Shown in pieces: positions 55,846-64,000 of a stretch of DNA of 64,000 bases (position 1 is the first letter of the stretch; each line of letters starts with the position of its first letter). Below the pieces are notes generated by a model that worked only from the letters and a program-made list of their open reading frames with translations, was not told where the DNA came from and searched no databases. The stretch spans positions 111,064,343 through 111,128,342 of the forward strand of contig NC_133394.1 of the NCBI RefSeq assembly GCF_047511655.1, read 5' to 3'. Both the position numbers and the translations under genes were made by a program. Source of the DNA: Castor canadensis (lineage: Eukaryota > Chordata > Mammalia > Rodentia > Castoridae).

Positions 55846-57870
55846 ATAGACATACCTAAATGTATTACTCTGATAATAGAATTTCTTAACTTTTAAATGA
55901 ATCATTTCAGAATTTAATTTTCTTTACGAGAGGGTGGGAAAAGGTACAGGAGATAAGGGGATTTGATAATCTAGAAACATCAACTCTGTAGATTTCTCCA
56001 GAGTCTGGTAGGCAATTTTGGGAGTTCCTAAAGCAGTCAGTGTTGCACCCCCTTGGCGTTTTGCCCATCGTTCATTCAGAGTGTAAATGTCAAGGGTACT
56101 CAGGAGTAAAACACCTAATCACATTACTATTTATGTAAATCAGCAAATTTGCATAGACTGGCAAGTCTCTTTTTTTCTCCCTATGTCCAAAGGTGTTCTA
56201 ATTGTGCACAGTTGTGTCATCAACTGCTGTGGACACAAACAGGTTCATTATCACTGGTGCCAGAGTCCTGCATGCTGAATTTTCCAACTTTCCAAGGCTT
56301 CTGTTTTTAATGAGATTCTGGCATTGATTCTAACGATTCTTCTTCATTTGTGATGGGGTGGGAGGGTCAGGATGGTTAAGGTGTTTGCACTTTGAATAAT
56401 CCCATCTCTTGGCCTATAGCTGTGACCTGGCTCTTCTCAATTATGAAAGATCAGGACGCCAGTATTTCCTTCCGTGCAGAAAAAAGGCTGGATCCCTTTG
56501 ACACACTCGTGTTCCAAATACTCCCTGTTTGCCTGCAGCTTGTTTTCTATGGTGTCTTTGATTAGGCCTCCTTCTATCAGGGCATTTGAATAAACTAATC
56601 CCCTCGCCTCTCTTTTGTGACTGGAGTTCTTGCCTGCTGCTTCTGGTCTCCAAGACAGCCCTCAGCATTTACTGCCAGGAATTAAGACGCCTGTGAAATC
56701 CGCCCTTGCCTACAAATGCCTTGCAAGGGAGTCCTTAGAAAACATTGACTTCTTTTCCTTTTTCAGCCATGAAACAGCAGTTCCTGGCAAACAGTAATTT
56801 AGAGGACAGCTATTAGTTAAGAATCTGTGCAGACAATAGCTGAGGGGCAACAAGAAGCTGAAAGGCAGAGCCTTGTACTCCCTGACTTTGTGACTCCCAA
56901 GTGGTAGAGGCTAAAAGTGACTTCTGCAAGCAGGCTGTTGCTTCTGCCATTTACACAAAATCAGATAATCATTGGACTGAGAGAGCCTTTAATCCAAACT
57001 TCTGCATTCGCCAGGGCCTGCTAGGCTTTCTGAAGAGTGTTCCAGAATCCTCAAGTGCTGTCCTCACACCTACACTTGGAAAAGTCACAACACACTGGGA
57101 AGAGGAGACATCTACTCCTTTGAAGAGACACAAAGACCTGACTTTTGTGATCCAATCCTCTATTTTTTTCCTGAACAATCTTTGGAGGCCTGTCCACCCT
57201 AGTCTTCACACACTAAGGTTGTTGTCAGTTTCCTCATTTCACATTTGATCAAACTATGGTTCAAGAAGATTAAGTTACTGACTGGGGAGGGAAAGAGCTA
57301 GAAGAGAGTGACAAACCATCCTGGTTAGAACACAACTTAGGGGTTTTCTAGGATGTAGGGATGTGAAGCCAGGAAAGTGGTCGCCCTAGGGTTGAACCAA
57401 GTTCAGACTGTCTCCAAAGCTTTTCTTAACCCTGACACCATCCTAAATTGTTCTCAACCTGAGATTTGGCTCAGGGACATATGAGACATCTACTGGCAGT
57501 GCTGTGAAGAATGCAGAGTCCATTCCATCTGAGTCAGAGTTCAAAACCAGGCATGTCAGCTTTGCAAAACAAACCCAGGACACTAAGTCCTCCTGCAGGT
57601 TAGCTGGAGCTCACTGGAAAGACTAGTCTGGGAGCTGACTCTCCAGAGAGGTGACAGCTCACTTTATGTAATATGCTACATCAGAAGATATTCTAGAAAA
57701 CACCATAAATCTTCACCCAATACATTGCCAGTGCCTGAGAGATGGCATGAAGGAGGCTGTTTTTACTGCAATGCACAAAGCAGAATGGCACTGAATTGGT
57801 TAAGTAAATCCAACTAACAGCACATGTTTGCCAAAACCAAAAATCAGAACCTTTGGACGTTTTCCAAGGA
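55846..57870. other. Low-repeat DNA, no gene recognised
   Basis: Two kilobases nearly free of young repeats. Frames of at most 115 codons (56,901-57,248) show no domain. Unusually repeat-poor sequence like this can hold conserved regulatory elements, but conservation cannot be judged from one sequence. Confidence 0.4.
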
Positions 57871-57970
57871 TAATCCTTTCCTTCCATCCTTCTTCCCTCC
57901 CTCCCTCCATGCCTCTTTCCCCTTCCCTCTCTTCTTCCTCTCTCCCTCCCTCCCTTCCTTCCTCTTGCCA
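57871..57970 (+). repeat. Pyrimidine-rich (CCTT/CCCT)n tract
   Basis: Interrupted CTTCC/CTCCC units produce spurious low-complexity frames on both strands. Confidence 0.9.
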
Positions 57971-58088
57971 GTCCCCAGGGTTTTCTTTTTCAGGAAGTGT
58001 CTCCCTGGACACAGTGGAAAGCCAGGCAAGGACCAAACCCAGGGTTGATGGATGTAGCTGAAACTGTCCTTGTTGGCCACTACTGGAG

Positions 58089-58120
<32 letters not shown>

Positions 58121-58160
58121 TCTCTCTTCCTCCGTCTCTCCTTCTTTCCCACTCTCTCTG
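58089..58160 (+). repeat. (CT)n microsatellite
   Basis: Pure CT at about 58,090-58,113 grading into interrupted CTTT/CTCT. Confidence 0.9.
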
Positions 58161-59509
58161 TGACAGTCCCACTATTGCTGGATCCTGGGAGGCATGGGGA
58201 GTCCCAAGAGAGGGTCAGGTTGTTGGAGAGAATGCTGGGAGGCTGGGAAGTGGCTCCTTCCCAGTGGTCTGGAAGGGGAGGTGGACCGCACCTGTGTGTT
58301 GAGGCTTCTCTCCCTCTACCATTTCCTGCTATGGCAGCACTGGGGCCTCCTCCCCATTTACCTGCCCTGACACTCTCTCCATGGAGGAGGAGATTCAAAC
58401 AAAGGACCTCAGAGATCATCTGATTTGACTTCCTCCTTACACAGAGCAGGGGCCAAGGGATGAAGAGCAGATGAGAGCTTCTTAAAATCACACCATGTGT
58501 CCATGATGGTATGTCTAGGATAGAGAAGGGATGAAGACAAGGGTCTATGGTTTCTAATCAGAACTCCCCTCCCTCTCCCTTTAGCTGTTCCACAATTTTA
58601 AGTCACATAATTTTCAACCCTTTTATTCTTTTTAGCTCAAACTCTGTCACCAAGTAAAATCATTCACTGACCTCAAGTGTCTTAGACAGAGAGAACCTGG
58701 GGTGGGGTGAGGTGATTCTGCTCTTCTTCTCCCACTACTGTGCTACTGGGGAAACTGCGAGAAGTGAATTCACAGGTTCCCCATAGCAGTGGTTTGGAGC
58801 ATGGACTGTGGAAGCAGGGTGTCCAGGCCAGCCACCAAGTCAAGCAAGCTTTTCTTCAAAGGATTTTGGTTTTCTTCTCCCCAGCTCTCTACTGGTGACT
58901 TTTCGAACGATCAGGGCCCATCCCTGAAATTTCAGTGGTGGGTGTGAAGACTTTCTCTCCACCAGTGTGTTAGGGGATTACAGGCTTAATGGCCCCAAAT
59001 GCAGCACCCGCCTGTCATCGTTCACAGAGGAGGTGGCTTCCCTGGTGAGCAATCGCCACCCTCACCCTTCTTGAGACTCTTACCATGCTGCTTCTCAGGC
59101 AGATCCTGCCAGCATCTGCCAGGCCCTGGCACTGAGGAGAGAGTAAGGCCTTCCTGGGTGAAGAAAGAGTCCTGTTCCCTCTTCCCTCCTTCTCACATGG
59201 GGTGATGGCTGAATCCCCTGCCACTAAACATTCTTCTTCTCCAACCAATCACATGAATGGGGTGATGAAGGAAGAAAGGCTTGAGTCTCACTCATTAGAC
59301 TCCGGATGAGGAATTTTTAAGAGTGAACACACCATGGACCACCCCAGGTAGAACAGCCTCGAACTGGCTTACCCAGGCACTTACTGTAACGGGTACCACA
59401 TCTAACTCCCAGGCACTCACTGACTTAGGACACCACAGAACAAGAGGGCTACAAGTGGGAACGAGATGATGGAATCTGTGCTTGGAAGGAGGCATATACA
59501 ACCCACCAG
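58161..59509. other. Low-repeat DNA
   Basis: No gene or repeat family recognised. A minus-strand 215-codon frame at 57,844-58,491 is driven by the pyrimidine microsatellites (RERERERERE runs) and is not a gene. Confidence 0.45.
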
Positions 59510-59660
59510 AAGGATAGTGTGTATAATCATTAGTCTTTACAACAAACCTATGAGATAAATATTACTCCCATTTCATCCTGAAGGCAAACAAAAGTGGTAG
59601 GACTTGAACCCCAAACTCCATGATTCAAAAGCCAATACTCCACACTCCTTTCTTTCCACC
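59510..59660 (-). mobile_element. MIR SINE fragment
   Basis: TCTTTACAACAAACCTATGA, AATATTACTCCCATTTCATC and GTAGGACTTGAACCCCAAAC are reversed MIR text. Confidence 0.65.
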
Positions 59661-59774
59661 ACTCCTGCACCCACCAAATGTATATCGAGTCTACATTTCC
59701 TAGGCACCCCACCCCTCCCTCATGCAGCCTAACATCTAGCTCACCCCACTCTCCCTCCTTTTTCTCTTCATCTG

Positions 59775-60255
59775 TTTTATTGTTGTTGTTTTTATTTTTT
59801 AAAAGGATCTTGCTATGGAGTCCAGGCTGGCCTCAAATTCTTGATCCTCCTGCCTCAGCCTCCTTGAAAGCTGGGATTATAGGTATGTACTGTAGCAAGA
59901 AAGGGGAGGCCAGAAAAGAAACAGACAGGCTGGTGTTCTGATGATGAGATGGGGAGGGGATGGCAAAGCAGAAAGATAAAACTTAAAGAATTGAAACATG
60001 AAGGTCACATAGCACTGGGGGAATGAAATAACCAATAAAGTCACATGCAGTCATGTGTGGGTTGAGTTTTGCTTTTTGCTTCTGTAACCTGCTTGTAAGG
60101 GTATATAAGGTGAGACTCCTTTTCTCAGGGCTCAGCCTTTGGACATGAGTCTGCTGGGTCTGTGCTGAGACAATAAACGTTGCTTCCTGCTAATCTGCCT
60201 CAGAAACTCCTATCTCAGCTAGCAACCTCCCACAACAGTACCACTAACCCAGCTT
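59775..60255 (-). mobile_element. B1-like SINE split by a solo LTR
   Basis: Reversed B1: AGGATCTTGCTATGGAGTCC, AGGCTGGCCTCAAATTCTTG, ATCCTCCTGCCTCAGCCTCC and GGGATTATAGGTATGTAC to 59,890. The head half CCACTAACCCAGCTTTT resumes at 60,242. The LTR 59,891-60,237 sits in between. Confidence 0.88.
59887..60241 (+). mobile_element. Solo ERV LTR (347 bp) with 4-bp GTAC target duplication
   Basis: The LTR runs 59,891 (TGTAGCAAGAAAGG) to 60,237 (CCTCCCACAACA), beginning TGT and ending ACA. GTAC at 59,887-59,890 and 60,238-60,241 is the target duplication. Inside, in LTR order: a CCAAT box (60,032-60,036), TATATAAG (60,102-60,109), and AATAAA (60,172-60,177). A 4-bp duplication fits gammaretrovirus-like (class I) elements. 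No internal viral genes remain, so it is the product of LTR-LTR recombination. Confidence 0.92.
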
Positions 60256-60540
60256 TTCTTAATCTGCAATCACAGGAAAAAGAGTTCCCAATGCTCACAG
60301 CAAGAGCAAAGTCTAGAACAGCAAACAGAAGGAAAATAATTACCTGTTTGCTGGTATTCATTTGAAGTTTGTTAGCCTCGGTGGGGGGCGGGGTGAGGAT
60401 ATGTATCTAGCATGCATAACCTAGGCAGTGGCTGGAACTCTCAGGCATGAAGATCATGAAATTCCACTGAAATATAATAGATGAGGATAGGAAAATGACT
60501 TTTAAACCATGACAATGGTTTTCTTTTTATAAGGTCAATC
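60256..60540. other. Intergenic DNA
   Basis: Nothing recognised. Confidence 0.4.
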
Positions 60541-60788
60541 AAGAAATCAACAGCAGGGTGCTAGTGGCTCATGTCTGTAATCCTAGCTACTTGAGAGGCT
60601 GAGATCAAGAGATGGTGGTTCAAGGCTATCCCTGGCAAATCATTTGAGAAATTCTGCCTCCAAAATAACTGGAGCAAAATGGACTGGAGGTGTGGCTCAA
60701 GTGGTAGAGTGCCTACTTTGCAAGTGTGAGGCCGAGTTCAAACCCCAGTCCCACTAAAAAAGAAAGGAAAAAGGAAAGAAATCGACAG
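60541..60788 (+). mobile_element. Composite B1-ID SINE with 13-bp target duplication
   Basis: AAGAAATCAACAG at 60,541-60,553 and AAGAAATCGACAG at 60,776-60,788 differ by one base. The body contains GTGCTAGTGGCTCATGTCTG, AACTGGAGCAAAATGGACTG, GTGTGGCTCAAGTGGTAGAG and GAGTTCAAACCCCAGTCCC. A well preserved example of the local composite family. Confidence 0.93.
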
Positions 60789-61754
60789 TAGTATCAATCC
60801 CAATCCCATCTGATACAGGAGAAAAAAGACTAATATATTGAATGCTGGTCCCTGGAAATCAGTGGTATGACCTAGGATCTAAGCCTATAGGCAAAAAACA
60901 TAAAACAAAAAACACCACTCCAGTCAGCTACTTTCCTTATTTGCGAGTTGTTGCACTAGTTTTAATTTTGCCTAGAGGCAAAGCAAGAATTTCTCATTAA
61001 AAAGAAAGAGGGAGGAAGGAAGGAAGGAAGGGAGGGAGGAGGAAGGACCTAGTGAGAACTGGTATGGTTAAACCCAAATCAACTGGTACCCTAGTGCCAA
61101 AGTAATCAAGGTTATCATTTCAACAATTTCCTGGATTAACAGGACTGGTAGCACTTTTCTCCATCTTCCTTATTAATTAAATCCTTATTCTGTTCAGAGA
61201 TCAGAGCATTTTGTCCAGGGAAGTTGGATTCATTCTTCCCTTGGGCCCAGGAGATGAACCATGATAAGCCCGATTCTTTTCCTTTTTTGCAAGTGGTGGA
61301 CTGAGTCAATGTGATAGCCATTTGACCCAGAGGAAGGCTGGGAGACATAAGTGGAAGACTACACATGACTTCCAGAAAGATTTTCTACTCTAACAAACAA
61401 AGAGAGACACTTGGGAGAAAGCCCATTCCCCTTTCCTACCTGTCTTCGGATATTTTCGTTTAAGGACATGAGCCCTGAAGAAAAATCCAGTGTTCTTGAT
61501 GACATCATTGTATGCACAACCTGAAACTACATACCAGCAGAGTTCTTAAGTGACGTAAAAAAAAAAAAATGCTGCATGCCTTCAGCCACTTTTAGTTTCA
61601 TCTCCATGATGTACTAGATAAAGGTAAATAGCTTGAAGCCAATACATTCTGCAAGAACAAAAGAAATGTGCCTGAACCAATATGAGACTCAGTTGTTGCC
61701 AAACCTTCTGTCTGTTGAGTTGTGTGGCCACCAAAGGAGTTTAGTAACCAAACA
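60789..61754. other. Intergenic DNA
   Basis: A (GGAA)n/(GGGA)n purine tract at about 61,003-61,046 is the only simple feature. No gene recognised. Confidence 0.45.
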
Positions 61755-61840
61755 AATAGCACATCTTTATTGAGCACTTACTATGTGCCAAGCACTGGGC
61801 TGGGTGCTGGGGCTATAAGAGGAGATGAAGGAGACAAGGT
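61755..61840. mobile_element. Ancient SINE/LINE end (MIR/L2-like)
   Basis: TTTATTGAGCACTTACTATG, TGCCAAGCACTGGGCTGGGT and GCTGGGGCTATAAGAGGAGA have the signature of a common mammalian-wide repeat end. Confidence 0.55.
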
Positions 61841-61964
61841 CATTATAATCATAAAAATTATATTCTGGAAGACAGATGACAAACAGGTAAACAAATAAGA
61901 ATAAGTGAAAACATTCTTAGGCAACTTTCTAAATAATGGTTTAGCTCAGTCCTAAGGGTTAATC

Positions 61965-62145
61965 CACACTCTGAAATCAGATGGATCTGGATTCTAATTC
62001 TACCTCTACCACTTACTGTAACCTTGGGAATGTTATTTAATCTCTCCAGTTATCAGTATAAAAGACTTTAAAAGAGTATAATTAACAGCATTGTTGTGAG
62101 AATTGAACAAGAAAGTAGAGTGCTCTGTGCAGAGCCTGGCACCGT
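61965..62145 (+). mobile_element. MIR SINE
   Basis: CTGAAATCAGATGGATCTGG, CTACCTCTACCACTTACTGT, AACCTTGGGAATGTTATTTA, GCATTGTTGTGAGAATTGAA and GTGCAGAGCCTGGCAC give nearly the full MIR. Confidence 0.88.
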
Positions 62146-63258
62146 CTCTCTAGATCCTGGATCATCATCACCATCATCATATAACTCTTGCCAGGCACTG
62201 TGGGTGTCAGAAGATGAATACAGCATAGACCCTGCATTCAAGAATCTAGATCTGGCCATATATCAGTTGGAAGCTGGGCAGGAAACAAAAGAATTCTTCT
62301 GGTAACCAGGTTGGGACAGCCTACACCCCCCTGTCTCTACTGTCTCCTATATGTGTTTTATAGCCATTACCCCTTTTCCCTGTTCCTCTGAACAGTTACT
62401 GCTCTTCTTTCACACACAACTCCTGTTCCCAAGAGAATCAAGTGGGCCTTCTCTTTCTCAAGTGAGGCGAAAAACACAGGGCGTGTTGGGGTGGTACTTA
62501 CCACTGTGTGCCACACACCAGCAAATGTACACAGATACTCCCATAAATGATCTCACCAGGCCCTGCCTGCCCCCCTTCATCCCCTTCAAATGTGACCATT
62601 TTCTGTGCTCACTGGGCTGTGGTTCACTATTCACTGCCTTACCTAGCTAATAAACAAAGATAAACACCGACCAGCTGGGTCCTCACACTCACCCCGTCTT
62701 TAGACCCATTTCCACAGGGGTCACACCAGCCCCTTGAACACTCTCTCACCTGGCTACAGCTTCCCACAGCTTTACTGATGTTTTATTTGAGTTCCTGGGG
62801 GGAATCTTTCAACTCTTAGATAGAAATTTCATTAACAAAGGAAGGGAGGGGAGAGTAGAGATGGGGGGATAGGAGGGGGGGGTAAGAATTGAAAATAGTG
62901 TTTGAAGAGGACCTAAAATTGTCTCATCCTGGTCTGGTCCTCTGCTTCAATTGTACCTTATTTGTGCATTCTACGTCCAAAAGAATTGTCATCCTTGGGC
63001 AATGGTCTAGCTGTGAAATCCACTGTGCAAAAACCTAAGCTTTGCAATTCAGCAGCATCTCACTGAAGCCAGTACCAAATGAGGGAGCTGTGTCCTGTCC
63101 CTGTCCCCCTTCTTCTCTCAGCAGCATCTTCCATCCGGCCTTGCTGAAAAGTCTTACTTGGTTAAGCAAGAAAGAGGACAGGAATGAGAAGGTAGTGACA
63201 AGAAAGTTCCCTGAGCCTCTCTCAGAAGTCACCGCCTGAATATCAAACCTGAATAACC
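62146..63258. other. Low-repeat DNA upstream of the candidate promoter
   Basis: No gene recognised. A G-rich stretch lies at 62,840-62,885. This segment would be the distal 5' flank if the promoter call at 63.4 kb is right. Confidence 0.4.
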
Positions 63259-63436
63259 GGGAGGGAGGGGAGGGAGGGAGGTTCGCAGACTTTCAGTCTT
63301 GCTCCTCCTGCCCACGCTGCAGGTTTTTCAGGTCCTTGCTTGAGCGTGCTCGGTTCCCAAGCGTAAACAGCGCGCTCCCAGGGCCCGCCGCGTCAGCCAG
63401 CGCAGCTATTTAAGCAGCCTGGCATCAGCAACCGTG
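63259..63436 (+). promoter_or_regulatory. Candidate TATA-type host gene promoter
   Basis: In order: a G-quadruplex-type tract of five GGG runs separated by single A (63,259-63,278); a CpG cluster at about 63,343-63,404; a forkhead-like GTAAACA (63,363-63,369); a CRE/AP-1-like GCGTCAGC (63,390-63,397); and a TATTTAAG box (63,407-63,414). Spacing predicts transcription from about 63,437. CpG retention here contrasts with the rest of the non-L1 window. Motif functions are inferred from sequence only. Confidence 0.55.
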
Positions 63437-63469
63437 CTTCCAAACCCAGGGCTCACCTGCCACTTCCAC
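63437..63469 (+). other. Candidate short non-coding first exon
   Basis: About 33 nt lie between the predicted start (30 bp after the TATA box) and a strong donor, CCAC|GTAAGT (GTAAGT at 63,470-63,475). There is no ATG, so translation would start in a later exon beyond the window. I do not recognise the gene. The start is approximate by several bases. Confidence 0.45.
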
Positions 63470-63475
63470 GTAAGT

Positions 63476-64000
63476 AACCTCCCAAGGTTTGCCTTGAATG
63501 CGACCGTGAACTTGTGTAGAAACTTGCCCAGAATGCGGTAGTGCCTGATTTGCTCTTCTGTGGGCAAACAGTGGAGGGTGAGAGAGAGAATAAAAATGTA
63601 AGGCTCACCCCAAGAAGGGAGCTGGCTGTAAGACACCAGACCCCCTGCAAAAAGCCTGTATGGGGTCAAGGTGATTTGGATCACAAGCAGTCCATGCTGG
63701 CCTTTTGGTTAGGAAGTGAGGTTTTTGTTACTGTTTGCTGGTTGGGTGTTTTTTTTTTTTTGGTTGTTTTTTGCTCTCTCCTTATTTCTGAAAGACACTT
63801 TAAAACCAGCACTTGTGTAATTGTGTCATTTATCATTTTGTCATTTAAAAGCCAATAATGCCTATTTTACATCTCGGCTTTTTAATCTAAAATCAGATGT
63901 AATATTGTTTAAAATATTTTTGTGTCTAACGGAAGTATCTATGGATTGAGTACAGGTGGCAGGATTTCGAATTTTCAGGGTTACTTCTTGTTCTCATAAA
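63476..64000. other. Putative start of intron 1
   Basis: No exon recognised after the donor. A T-run at 63,750-63,761 and AT-rich sequence follow. The window ends inside this stretch. Confidence 0.4.

Noticed and set aside
57844..58491. 215-codon minus-strand frame with Arg-Glu repeats
   Set aside because: The RE and EGG runs are translated (CT)n and (CCTT)n microsatellites; low-complexity artefact.
1..64000. CRISPR arrays, operons, riboswitches, prophage, bacterial promoters
   Set aside because: The sequence is plainly mammalian; repeats are SINE, LINE, LTR or microsatellite and none shows a repeat-spacer pattern.

Overview
This window is mammalian nuclear DNA, almost certainly from a rodent. 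The evidence is a dense scatter of short B1-like (7SL-derived) SINEs, tRNA-derived ID-like SINEs with the core GTGGCTCAAGTGGTAGAG, and composites of the two (B1-dID type). There are also old mammalian repeats (MIR, L2, MaLR LTRs, Tigger/MER2) and rodent-type LINE-1s with ORF2. The SINE style points to a castorimorph or squirrel-related rodent, with beaver my best guess. That is an inference from remembered consensus style, not a database match. No complete host protein-coding gene is visible. The long open frames are LINE-1 frames; the other open frames are short, AT/GC-chance or repeat-derived.

Layout. 1-24.7 kb: ordinary intergenic or intronic DNA with single SINEs, old L1 3'-end fragments (6.6-7.4, 8.5-8.9, 14.6-15.0, 19.8-21.1 kb), L2 (5.1, 12.5, 13.7 kb), a cluster of MaLR LTRs (10.3-11.1, 17.0-18.3, 23.0-24.1 kb), a split MER2/Tigger (11.5-11.9 kb), a diverged direct duplication (21.5 and 23.2 kb) and an LTR-like block with a hairpin beside a polyadenylation signal (23.5-23.9 kb).

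24.75-31.72 kb: LINE-1 copy A, full length, plus strand, with a perfect 16-bp target-site duplication and few lesions. 32.7-45.3 kb: a three-layer nest. A minus-strand SINE with a microsatellite tail is abutted by a 5'-truncated minus-strand LINE-1 (copy D, 16-bp duplication), and copy D is split by a full-length plus-strand LINE-1 (copy B, 12-bp duplication). 49.73-52.49 kb: LINE-1 copy C, which has a 175-bp CpG-rich non-L1 leader, a 5' UTR and a nearly whole ORF1, has lost ORF2, has no poly(A), and is bounded by a perfect 16-bp duplication.

52.5-64 kb: mostly low-repeat DNA with MIR, MLT1/MLT2-type LTRs and a clean 347-bp solo LTR (59,891-60,237) inside a SINE. At the right edge (63.26-63.48 kb) a G-quadruplex tract, a CpG cluster, a TATTTAAG box and a strong GTAAGT donor together look like the promoter and short non-coding first exon of a host gene running rightward out of the window. 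I cannot name that gene.

The LINE-1 copies, when intact, would encode an RNA chaperone (ORF1p) and an endonuclease/reverse transcriptase (ORF2p) that mobilise themselves and the SINEs. All four copies here are defective, and A and B have each lost a different endonuclease catalytic residue. Family names for old repeats come from recognising consensus features by eye; a RepeatMasker run would settle them.
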